Below the pieces are notes generated by a model that saw only the letters and a list, made by a program, of their open reading frames with translations, was not told the DNA's origin and did not search any database. The position numbers and the translations under genes are program-made. A DNA stretch of 64,000 nt from Emticicia agri (GTDB taxonomy: Bacteria; Bacteroidota; Bacteroidia; Cytophagales; Spirosomataceae). This document shows, one piece after another, positions 42,189 to 50,414 of the stretch. Location: positions 62,001 through 126,000 of the forward strand of contig NZ_SEWF01000012.1 of the NCBI RefSeq assembly GCF_004168285.1, written 5' to 3'. Each line of letters starts with the position of its first letter. Within the stretch, counting starts at the first letter, position 1.

Positions 42189-45100
42189 ATGAAGCTCGTC
42201 AAGCAGTCAAAGTTATTCTTCAAAGAAGGCAATTCTGATAAAGTTTATGAAATAGACTTATGTGAGGTTGGAAGTAATCAATACGTCGTAAATTTTCGAT
42301 TTGGTAAGCGTGGCAGTACCCTGAAAGAAGGTACCAAGACAGATAAACCTGTTAGTCTGAATAGCGCCCAACAGGTTTTTGACACCCTGGAAGCTGAAAA
42401 ACGCCGCAAGGGTTATCAGTCAGAACAGGAAATGTTTCAGGCATTGCCAACGCTCGCAGAATTAGCTTCTACAGCCAGTATTGAAAATGCCCTGCTGAAA
42501 AGATTACAGGGTTTTATTGATGGCAGAAACCCACTCAAATCTCAATGGAAGCCCTCAAGGGTTATCTGGAAAGTCGGGGAGTTAAAACTCAAAGAAGCAG
42601 TACCTTATATTATAAGACTGACCGACAGAGGCGACGAAATGCAAAGATATACCGCTTTGTGGGCTTTAGGTCGCATAAGCGATGCAGCGGCCATTCAAAC
42701 CCTGAAATTCTACTTTTCTAATCCCAAATACTCTGATAAAGTCCGTCGCATTGCAGGTGCATCATTATTGCAGATGCTCACCGGCGATGAACGAAAAGAA
42801 CATATTGCTTTTTATACCGAACGTTTACCGGAAGATTTAAAAACAGCGATTCAGAATCCGGCAATTTTACAGGAAATTCTTCCTCAGAAAGTCTTACAGC
42901 AAACACAAACCACTTATGATTTTCTGGAAGACCTCTATCTGATTTCGGTTGAGTATCCGGCTATTAAACCCATCCTAATAAACCTACTGAAAGAAATTCC
43001 ATTGAAGCCAGGCTATTTCAGGGCTGTGAGGCATATTCTGAAAATAGCTGAACTTAGAGACGATTTTGAGGTATTGGGTCTGCTTTCCTACCGATTTGAA
43101 AGAACACTGCAGATGTTTGATAAGCCTGTGAGCTACGGGTATGACGATGAAGAAAGCCGTGAGAGCACCCTATACGTAACAGCAATTGGCAAATCTGTAA
43201 AGGTAAAATCGGAACTCAAAAAAAATGACAGCCGATTGGCTTATTCAGACAGAACAAGGGGCTATCTGATTCGCAAGTCCTTACGATTACTGAAAGAATC
43301 GGGGGCTAATCAACAAGACGAATATATAAAATTAGCCTTAGCGATTTTACTCTCTTATGATTCAGAAAAAGATTATAGAGACGGGTATTCAAGAGACAAT
43401 TTCCGATATTTAAACAATTATCAGAACTGGGAAAATGTCCGTACTTTTTACCCGCCTTATGCCAATGCGGTTTTAATGAATCTCATTCTGTACGGTGGTG
43501 GCACTCGATTGACCTTTGCCGGAAATGCCTGGGCACTTTCAGAAAAACAGTTGATTGGTTCAAGCCAACCGAATTTAGTCAGAAATACAGTTCAGCCCAA
43601 TCAGGAAAACAACCTGGTGAACAGGGTTTTTAACTCTATCTTCTCTTTATTTTCAAAGCCTGACCAACCCAATGACAGTTCCAATCGCCCGTCTATAGAT
43701 CAACAATTGGAACCTATGAAAACTGAAGTTGCCAAAATACGTCGGGAAGAACTCTATCCTGAATTATGGGATAAATTTCCGCAGGCTTATATTCAGCTTT
43801 TGCTGAAAGCTAAGGTTGATAATATACACCTGTTTGCTTATAAAAACCTTACACAGCACCCCGATTACGAAAAAATAAAAGCTAAAATAGACTGGCGATT
43901 ATTAGAACTGCTTCTTTCGTCAAAATATACACTTCCGGCTACCTATGGATTAGAGATTGTTAAGGAGAAACTGGAACAGAACGCCGAAAGAAGCATTATT
44001 CTTGCGTTACTGAACAGCCCTTTTCAGGCCGCAAGAGAATTGGGACAGGGATATATCAGTAAAGACTTAGCGGCTTATTTCAATGAAACAACTCTGTTGA
44101 GCAACCTGATTTTCTCTAAATATTCAGATGTAAGACAATGGGTAAATAAAACCCTAAGCACATATCCGCTTTCTGATAGCCAGAAACAGGTATTGGTTGG
44201 CAGAGGCTTAGGTCTGATAAATACCTTACAGGAAAATACGGAAGAGAACAATCTTATTATTAAAGATGGTACAGCAGTATTATTAAACGTTTGTGCAGAT
44301 TTACTGAAAGGACTCAATGACTCCATGATAGTTGACCTGCTCAAAACTCCTGTAGAAGCTACACAGGTTTTTGCCGTAAAAATCATCACCCTAAAAAATA
44401 CACAGCCACCTGCCGAAATTTTATCTTCATTGCTGATAAGCCCGTTTGAACAGGTACGCAAAGCCGGAGCCGAATTGTTGAGCAAATTAAAAGAAGTACT
44501 GGCTACAAATAAGGATTACGCTACCGGATTAGTCAACTTCCTTGTCCCTTTCATGACCCGCAAAGAGCCGTATGAGGGGCTGCATGAAGACATCAGAAAA
44601 ATTCTGACTCATCAACTGGTGAATTACCTCCAGTCTGTTGATAGTACTACCATTATCCGGTTGATTCATGCCAATTACAGACCTGCGCAGGATTTGGGAC
44701 TGGTGTTGCTCAGACAATATATAAACCCGGATATACTCACTATCAGACATATTATCGACATTGGCAATCATGAAATGATAGCCTACCGTGAATGGGTATG
44801 GAGCTTTTTTAACGAGTCTGTGGCTCGCATTAAATATGAAAGAGACGAGGCTATTCGCCTGTTAGACTCCAAATGGGACGATAACCGTGCTTTTGCCATT
44901 CATTTCTTCCGTACGAATTTCACACAGGACGATTGGAGCCCTGAAGTATTGGCAGGTATTGTTGATAGTGTGAAACCAGATATTGAAGCCTTTGGTCGGG
45001 AGTTAATCAGCAGATTTTTTGATGAAGAACAGGGAGAAGAATATCTGCTTAAACTCAGCCAGCACCCAAGTGTCAGTGTACAATTATTTGCCACTAATTA

Positions 45101-45416
45101 CCTGCAAAGATTTGCCACAGGAGATGCCAGTAAATTAGCCGGCCTTGCCACCTATTTCCGTTCTGCCCTCACAAGGGTCAACAAAGGCAGAAGTGCTAAA
45201 GCAAGAATATTTGCTTTTTTACATCAGGAAGCCATGCAGTCAGCCGAAGCAGCAGAGATAGTTGCCGATATACTAAGGGATATTTCTGCAACCGTATCAA
45301 TAGAAGACAAAGCCATTTGTATAACCATCATGCGAGATTTGCAGAAAAAATACAATAATTTATCTGTGCCGATTAAGGTACTTGATTTCCCGACAAAAGC
45401 AGTAAACGTTCATTAA
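42189..45416 (+). CDS. WGR-domain / HEAT(ARM)-repeat protein, retron accessory
   Basis: 1075 residues. A WGR domain occupies residues 1-80 (KLFFKEGNSDKVYEIDL, then VNFRFGKRGSTLKEGTKT). In PARP-type proteins WGR domains bind DNA or RNA ends. Residues about 110-200 are HEAT repeats (EAVPYIIRLTDRGDEMQRYTALWALGRISDAAAIQTL), and about 560-1050 is a second long alpha-solenoid (FAYKNLTQHPDYEKIK; EQVRKAGAELLSKLKEV). No nuclease or ATPase motif is visible. It resembles MolR-like WGR/HEAT proteins and, by context, the ARM component of type XIII retrons as I recall them. First gene of the operon; 14 bp to the next. Confidence 0.8.
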   Translation: MKLVKQSKLFFKEGNSDKVYEIDLCEVGSNQYVVNFRFGKRGSTLKEGTKTDKPVSLNSAQQVFDTLEAEKRRKGYQSEQEMFQALPTLAELASTASIENALLKRLQGFIDGRNPLKSQWKPSRVIWKVGELKLKEAVPYIIRLTDRGDEMQRYTALWALGRISDAAAIQTLKFYFSNPKYSDKVRRIAGASLLQMLTGDERKEHIAFYTERLPEDLKTAIQNPAILQEILPQKVLQQTQTTYDFLEDLYLISVEYPAIKPILINLLKEIPLKPGYFRAVRHILKIAELRDDFEVLGLLSYRFERTLQMFDKPVSYGYDDEESRESTLYVTAIGKSVKVKSELKKNDSRLAYSDRTRGYLIRKSLRLLKESGANQQDEYIKLALAILLSYDSEKDYRDGYSRDNFRYLNNYQNWENVRTFYPPYANAVLMNLILYGGGTRLTFAGNAWALSEKQLIGSSQPNLVRNTVQPNQENNLVNRVFNSIFSLFSKPDQPNDSSNRPSIDQQLEPMKTEVAKIRREELYPELWDKFPQAYIQLLLKAKVDNIHLFAYKNLTQHPDYEKIKAKIDWRLLELLLSSKYTLPATYGLEIVKEKLEQNAERSIILALLNSPFQAARELGQGYISKDLAAYFNETTLLSNLIFSKYSDVRQWVNKTLSTYPLSDSQKQVLVGRGLGLINTLQENTEENNLIIKDGTAVLLNVCADLLKGLNDSMIVDLLKTPVEATQVFAVKIITLKNTQPPAEILSSLLISPFEQVRKAGAELLSKLKEVLATNKDYATGLVNFLVPFMTRKEPYEGLHEDIRKILTHQLVNYLQSVDSTTIIRLIHANYRPAQDLGLVLLRQYINPDILTIRHIIDIGNHEMIAYREWVWSFFNESVARIKYERDEAIRLLDSKWDDNRAFAIHFFRTNFTQDDWSPEVLAGIVDSVKPDIEAFGRELISRFFDEEQGEEYLLKLSQHPSVSVQLFATNYLQRFATGDASKLAGLATYFRSALTRVNKGRSAKARIFAFLHQEAMQSAEAAEIVADILRDISATVSIEDKAICITIMRDLQKKYNNLSVPIKVLDFPTKAVNVH

Positions 45417-45430
45417 ATTCCACATAAACT

Positions 45431-46876
45431 ATGACCAAAACCTATCTTGAATTATCGGAAGAGCAAGGCTCTGCCCATAAATTTTATGAAGTAACCATCG
45501 ACGACGCCAATACTGTATCCGTCAGATTTGGCAGAATCGGCGATAGCGGACAATCGCAAAGCAGTTCGTTTGCTACCCTTACTGAAGCACAGGCTTTTGC
45601 CGACAAAAAAATAAAAGATAAACAGAAAAAAGGCTATGCGGTTGCTGTTCAGGGGCAAGGTCAGAAACGTTCCATTACCCGAAGAGCCGTGGAGAGTCGC
45701 CCTGCGCAAATCAAATATAGCTTACCTATTGTCTGGCGTTTTAAAACCGAATCATCGGCTTTTGGCGTGTATGTTGACGAAAGAAGTTGTTGGGTAGGTA
45801 ATGAAAAAGGAGACGTGTTCAGGCTGAATCATACCGGAGAAGTAGATTTACACCACCGCCTGCCTGATGGGGTAAAATGTATTGTAGCCGATAACGACTG
45901 GATTTATATAGGTTGCGATGATGGCAATGTATATGACCTGACCGGAAAGAGGCCAAGGTTATCTTACGAAATTCAGGAGAAAATAGAAATCTACTGGTTA
46001 GATATTAACGATGGTTTGTTGGGAGTATCAAGTGCCAATGGTTCGGCCACTGTTATCAACTACGAAGACGAGGAGCAATGGAGCAACAAACAAGATGGCA
46101 CAGCGGCCTGGATGATGCGTTGCGACGACCGTGGCAAAGTATTCTGTGGGGATTCGGTGGGAATTGTGTGCTATAATGGCCCTGACGGACGATTTGAATG
46201 GAAAACTCCTACTGAAGGGGCAGTATTATTCGGCTGGATTCAGAATAACAATATCTATGCTGCCACAGGGCGTAATATGGTGCAGGCTTTCTCAAAAGAT
46301 GGAACTCATCTGAAAAACTATCGTACTGATGCAGTGGTATATTCCTGCGCTACATCGCCTGACGGTGCTTATATTTTTGCCGGAGACAATTATTCTTCTA
46401 TCTATTGTTTTGATGAAGCAGGCAATCGTCTATGGAAATTAGCCTCGGGTTGCGGTTCGGCCTTATCTATGCAATATTTCAATGAGCATCTGTACATTGT
46501 AACTACCGACGGCTCTATTGCTTGTATTGATGCCAGACAGGAATCTATTACACAGGCACAGGCAGGTGTATTACCGCAAGTAAAAGATGTGAAAATTGCT
46601 GCCACACAATTGTCAGAAGCAATGGCTTTGAGCGATACGGCCATTGTAGAAACAGCTGCCGCCAATGCCACAGGTATATTGGTGAAATGTATAAAAGAAG
46701 GTAGCAGCCTTCGGGTGAAACCATTGAGTGATGGGTATCATAAAGACTGGTACGTACAGTTCCCTAAGAACCTTCGGGAAGAAAATGCCATTTACATTGT
46801 TGATGATTTAAGAGAAGCCACCCAGGGAGGATTCTATAGAGTTTTTGGGAATATCCTAAAATATAACCAGAATTAA
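45431..46876 (+). CDS. WGR-domain / beta-propeller protein, retron accessory
   Basis: 481 residues. The N-terminal WGR domain (1-75: YLELSEEQGSAHKFYEVTI, VSVRFGRIGDSGQ) carries a lysine-rich end. A WD40/PQQ-like propeller follows from about 100 to 375, with repeated blades such as CWVGNEKGDVFRLNHTGEVDLHHR, WIYIGCDDGNVYDLTG, YIFAGDNYSSIYCFDEAGNRLWKL and LYIVTTDGSIACIDARQ. The last 100 residues are a separate small domain. It looks like a recognition or scaffold protein; no enzyme motif is seen. It begins 14 bp after the HEAT gene and ends 2 bp before the SWIM gene, so translation is probably coupled. Confidence 0.8.
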   Translation: MTKTYLELSEEQGSAHKFYEVTIDDANTVSVRFGRIGDSGQSQSSSFATLTEAQAFADKKIKDKQKKGYAVAVQGQGQKRSITRRAVESRPAQIKYSLPIVWRFKTESSAFGVYVDERSCWVGNEKGDVFRLNHTGEVDLHHRLPDGVKCIVADNDWIYIGCDDGNVYDLTGKRPRLSYEIQEKIEIYWLDINDGLLGVSSANGSATVINYEDEEQWSNKQDGTAAWMMRCDDRGKVFCGDSVGIVCYNGPDGRFEWKTPTEGAVLFGWIQNNNIYAATGRNMVQAFSKDGTHLKNYRTDAVVYSCATSPDGAYIFAGDNYSSIYCFDEAGNRLWKLASGCGSALSMQYFNEHLYIVTTDGSIACIDARQESITQAQAGVLPQVKDVKIAATQLSEAMALSDTAIVETAAANATGILVKCIKEGSSLRVKPLSDGYHKDWYVQFPKNLREENAIYIVDDLREATQGGFYRVFGNILKYNQN

Positions 46877-46878
46877 TT

Positions 46879-48519
46879 ATGCTATTCAATTATAAATACG
46901 GCGGTACTACTTCGGTAGTAAGTAATGCAAATTCCGTCGGAATGTCTTTTGCGCCTGACACCTTAAGAGAACCTACTTTTTTTGTAGGCAAACTGAATAA
47001 AAAAATTGCATTCAGAGAAGCCATATCAGCATTGCACGATGTGGTGGTATCTGATATGCGGTTTAAGCCTAAAGATAAAACCGCCTATAAAGAATGGGCG
47101 GCTCAACAGGAAAAAATCTGGCTTTCGGAGTTTGTAGCCGATTTGCAGATAGAAAGTGTGAAAGAGCGCATGGCGGTAGTAAGAGAAGAACTGCAACAAA
47201 TCTATAAAGAAAGAAGCAGAGTAACAGGCCCTTTTCAGACGGCTACCAGACAGTATTTCGATTTTCTTTATCAGAAAGACAGAGACCGCTGGTTTGTGTT
47301 AGACCCGGTAATTACGGTTCATCCTGACGAGGTTTTCTTCGAGTGTTTCAGTCAGGACGAATCGACTTATGGGAAGTTAGAAACCAATTATAATGTCTTT
47401 AAAGAAATCAATGAGTTTGAATGTGGCACAACCAATATTGATTATTCATCAGCCTTATATAACGAGTTTCAGAAGATAAGAGAATATAAAGAGACTGATT
47501 TCAAGATAGACCCTTCAGGGTTTACGGTAAAAACCACCAACGAAGAAGAATATAAAGAGGTAAAAATTGATTTGCCCGATAGTTGGGTACGTGGTTTTTT
47601 ACAGGTAAGTTCGGCTATGACGTTACCCACTACCAGTTTTGAGCTTCATCCGATGGATGTTTATAATATCTGTCTTTTATTACGGCGGTTCAAAGAAAAA
47701 GTAGGGCCTCGCTCAATCAAATTTATTTTAAGACCAAACGAACCCGTAACCCTGCTTTTTGAACCCTTTAATAAAGAAATTATCTGTGCAAGGTCTGTTT
47801 ATACCGGAAACGAAGTTAAAACTATCAGAATCTGGGGCAGACGACGCCTGTTGATTCTGGAAAGGCTGATTCCGGTTGCCAGAAAATTCACGGTGTATCT
47901 GGTAGGTTCGGGGCTCCCCTCTTTTTATATTGCAGATTTAGGCGATATGACCTATACATTGGGTTTATCGGGCTGGTCAGCCAACGACTGGTCAAGAGTC
48001 GGCAATTTTGACCTGATGGCTCCAAGAGCCGAGGTAGATGGTTTTACAGCACAGAATATCTATAATGCACTTAGGGAAAACTGGTTTGAAAAACCAAAGG
48101 CTCTGGCTAAAAGACTGAATACGGATACCAAAACTGTATTCGGAGCTTTGGGGACATTCACACAGGCAGGTAAAACCATTTATGACCTAAATCAAGGCGT
48201 GTATAGAATCCGAGAATTATCAAGAGAACCTCTGCCAATTCATCAGTTACGCTTTGATAACCCCAGAGAAGAGCAGGCGAATACGCTGGTAAAAGAAAAA
48301 AAAGTACAAATCAGTACAGAAAAGACCGCTCAAGGCTTATCTATTACCGGAAACATCAAAGGACATTACCGTAATTTCAATGCGTCGGTATTCATTGATA
48401 ACGACGAGCGGATTGCCCAGGCTACCTGCAATTGTGAGTTTTATATCAAAAACAAACTTTACAAAGGACCCTGCGAGCATATTATTGCCTTGCGGATTGA
48501 GCAAAGGCAAAAGCAATAA
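46879..48519 (+). CDS. Winged-helix + SWIM zinc-finger protein (WHSWIM), retron accessory
   Basis: 546 residues. The SWIM zinc finger is at the C terminus: Cys517-x-Cys519 (ATCNCEF) and Cys532-x-His534 (GPCEHI), the CxCx(n)CxH pattern of nucleic-acid- or protein-binding SWIM domains. A winged-helix segment precedes it (about 395-445: YNALRENWFEKPKALAKRLNTDTKTVFGALGTFTQAGKTIYDL). The N-terminal 380 residues are unassigned, with a helical region about 85-130. The combination matches the WHSWIM protein I recall for type XIII retrons. The gene ends 53 bp before the a1 repeat of the msr-msd RNA. A DNA-binding or msDNA-sensing role is inference. Confidence 0.8.
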   Translation: MLFNYKYGGTTSVVSNANSVGMSFAPDTLREPTFFVGKLNKKIAFREAISALHDVVVSDMRFKPKDKTAYKEWAAQQEKIWLSEFVADLQIESVKERMAVVREELQQIYKERSRVTGPFQTATRQYFDFLYQKDRDRWFVLDPVITVHPDEVFFECFSQDESTYGKLETNYNVFKEINEFECGTTNIDYSSALYNEFQKIREYKETDFKIDPSGFTVKTTNEEEYKEVKIDLPDSWVRGFLQVSSAMTLPTTSFELHPMDVYNICLLLRRFKEKVGPRSIKFILRPNEPVTLLFEPFNKEIICARSVYTGNEVKTIRIWGRRRLLILERLIPVARKFTVYLVGSGLPSFYIADLGDMTYTLGLSGWSANDWSRVGNFDLMAPRAEVDGFTAQNIYNALRENWFEKPKALAKRLNTDTKTVFGALGTFTQAGKTIYDLNQGVYRIRELSREPLPIHQLRFDNPREEQANTLVKEKKVQISTEKTAQGLSITGNIKGHYRNFNASVFIDNDERIAQATCNCEFYIKNKLYKGPCEHIIALRIEQRQKQ

Positions 48520-48537
48520 ATAAATTAGATTAATCTA

Positions 48538-48567
48538 TTTGTAAACAAAAACAATTCAACTATTTTG
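48538..48567 (+). promoter_or_regulatory. Candidate promoter of the retron ncRNA
   Basis: TTTG (48538-48541), 19-nt spacer, TATTTTG (48561-48567), followed by CAACA. It has the same elements and spacing as the promoter at 42124-42153. Transcription would begin 6-8 nt downstream, at about 48573, which is the first base of repeat a1. This supports an independent ncRNA start. Confidence 0.55.
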
Positions 48568-48572
48568 CAACA

Positions 48573-48802
48573 GCAAAGTGAGAAGTACTGAATACCTTGC
48601 ATTCCGAAAGGAAAGAACGATGTATCGTCGTTCATGACACAAGACTTCACACGCATCACTAAATACAATCTTTACTGTGAGGGGGGCTACTATAATACCT
48701 TTTACAGTAAAAGCTCCGGGAGCTTAAAAGGTATTATAGTAGCCCCCCTCTTGGAGTTGATTGATTTAGTCTGGAGTACCATCGAAGGTTTTCTCACTTT
48801 GC
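48573..48802 (+). ncRNA. Retron msr-msd non-coding RNA
   Basis: About 230 nt. Repeat a1 is GCAAAGTGAGAA (48573-48584) and a2 is its exact complement TTCTCACTTTGC (48791-48802). The msr part has two stem-loops: TTCC-GAAA-GGAA (48602-48613) and GAACGA/TCGTTC (48615-48633). The msd part is a perfect 25-bp hairpin, 48679-48703 with 48726-48750, containing a G6/C6 run at its base, topped by an inner hairpin AAGCTC-CGG-GAGCTT (48711-48725). The G just after a1 (48585) is a candidate branch nucleotide. The reverse transcriptase gene begins 15 bp after a2. The order a1-msr-msd-a2-RT is that of known retrons. Exact RNA ends and the extent of the cDNA are predicted only. Confidence 0.87.
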
Positions 48803-48817
48803 CAAATTAACCCTGCT

Positions 48818-50320
48818 ATGACTGAACGTCTTACCCGCCAGGAAATCTACGACCGCATACGTGCGACCTCCAGAGATGAGTTTATCCTTTCAGAAATGAA
48901 AAAATTAGGATTCTGGCCTTCTGATGAAGAAAAGCCCAGCGTATCCGAACAGTTAATCAAACATGAAGGCGAACTCAGCCGTGAATTGCAGGAGCTTTCT
49001 CAGAAACAAAGAAAATTTGACAATCAACAGGCTATGCTTGCTGAAATGCGGAAGGCAAGAATGGCGGCTGCCAAGAAAAAGCGTGTAGAAACCAAAGAAA
49101 AAAACGAGCAGAAGCGGAAAGACAAAGCCGAGCAATGGAAACAGCAGAAGCAAAATGAGATTGTTTACCTGGGCGAAGATGTTTCACACGAATTAAACAA
49201 CACCGAAGCAGATACCGCTAAACTGGCTCAATTCGGGCTACCTCATTTTGCAGATGCTTTAGCTTTGGCAACTGCCATGAATATCAGTTTAGGGAAACTC
49301 CGTTTTTTAGCCTACAACCGCAAAGTTTCTACTACTACCCATTACAAAAGATTTTATCTGGCAAAAAAAACGGGTGGCAAACGGTTGATTTCGGCACCTA
49401 TGCCTAAGCTGAAAGAAGCTCAGTACTGGATATTGGATAACATTCTGTATAAACTCAAAAATACCGACTCGGCGCATGGGTTTGTGCCTCAGCGTTCAAT
49501 CCTTACCAATGCCAGCAATCATATCGGGCAGGATGTAGTCATTAATATTGACCTGAAAGACTTTTTTCCATCAATAGATTACAAACGCATTAAAGGTCTT
49601 TTTGCTGCGTTAGGCTATTCAAAACAGATTGCCTCTATTCTAGCGCTTGTCTGTGCAGAGCCAGACGTGGACATGATTGACATAGACAAGAAAACCTATT
49701 ATGTAGCCCATACCGAGCGAAAACTCCCACAGGGAGCACCCACAAGTCCGGCCATCACTAATCTTATCTGCTACAAATTAGACCATCGCTTTGAGGGTAT
49801 TGCCCGTAAATTCAATTTCAACTATTCCCGCTATGCCGATGATATTACGTTTTCAGCCAAAGGAGACGGTAAAAAACTGGTAGGTCAGGTATTATGGGCT
49901 ATCCGTCAGATTATTGAAAGCGAGGGTTTCCAGATTCACCCTGATAAACTGGCTGTGATGCGCAAAGGCAGACAGCAGGAAGTAACAGGTATAGTAGTAA
50001 ATGATAAACCTGGTATAGACCGCAAAGAATTACGCAGATTCAGAGCATTACTACATCAGATTGAACTTAATGGTACAGAGGGAAAATCGTGGAGAAACGG
50101 GGTTGATTTAGAAAACTCCATGCGAGGTTATGCCAGCTTTGTAGGCATGGTAAAACCCGAACAAGGCATTCAATTCAAGGCGCAATTAGATCAGATTTTT
50201 GGAGTGAGGGCTAAAGTGAAACCAGTTCCTGCCCCTGAAATTAAGATAGTTCCTCCAACTATTCAGGATACCCCACCTAAGCCTGACAATGATGAAAAAC
50301 CCTGGTGGGAAATCATTTAA
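48818..50320 (+). CDS. Retron-type reverse transcriptase
   Basis: 500 residues. The retron-specific marks are complete: NAxxH motif in region X (NASNH, 231-235), catalytic Asp245 (INIDLKDFF), LPQGAPTSP (303-311), YADD (339-342) and the VTG triplet of region Y (389-391). The RT core is about 140-465. An unusual N-terminal extension of about 130 residues contains a long Lys/Glu/Gln coiled coil (about 45-115). The last 35 residues are a Pro-rich tail ending WWEII. It makes msDNA from the adjacent msr-msd RNA, probably as part of an anti-phage tripartite system with the three upstream proteins. The ATG is 15 bp from a2, so it is translated from a transcript that also contains the ncRNA. Confidence 0.93.
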   Translation: MTERLTRQEIYDRIRATSRDEFILSEMKKLGFWPSDEEKPSVSEQLIKHEGELSRELQELSQKQRKFDNQQAMLAEMRKARMAAAKKKRVETKEKNEQKRKDKAEQWKQQKQNEIVYLGEDVSHELNNTEADTAKLAQFGLPHFADALALATAMNISLGKLRFLAYNRKVSTTTHYKRFYLAKKTGGKRLISAPMPKLKEAQYWILDNILYKLKNTDSAHGFVPQRSILTNASNHIGQDVVINIDLKDFFPSIDYKRIKGLFAALGYSKQIASILALVCAEPDVDMIDIDKKTYYVAHTERKLPQGAPTSPAITNLICYKLDHRFEGIARKFNFNYSRYADDITFSAKGDGKKLVGQVLWAIRQIIESEGFQIHPDKLAVMRKGRQQEVTGIVVNDKPGIDRKELRRFRALLHQIELNGTEGKSWRNGVDLENSMRGYASFVGMVKPEQGIQFKAQLDQIFGVRAKVKPVPAPEIKIVPPTIQDTPPKPDNDEKPWWEII

Positions 50321-50387
50321 GAGTATATTTTTGAAAAATCGTGTTTTTTTAGAGATATTTGTTAAAGAGTATATTTGAAGATACTCT
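50320..50387 (+). other. Direct repeat and hairpin after the retron RT
   Basis: AGAGTATATTT occurs twice, at the RT stop codon (50320-50330) and at 50366-50376. The second copy is the left arm of a hairpin AGAGTAT/ATACTCT (50366-50387). It may be a weak terminator or the remnant of a duplication at the system's 3' boundary. Confidence 0.4.
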
Positions 50388-50414
50388 ATGATTATCTCTA
50401 ATTAACGCTATTGT

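Noticed and set aside
42189-48519. WGR/HEAT/SWIM genes as an independent regulatory operon unrelated to the RT
   Set aside because: Same strand, tight spacing, the SWIM stop only 53 bp from a1 and an identical promoter layout favour one system, although independent origin cannot be fully excluded.
48679-48750. Simple rho-independent terminator
   Set aside because: The 25-bp stem is not followed by a T-run, lies between perfect a1/a2 repeats and precedes a retron RT, so msd is the better reading.
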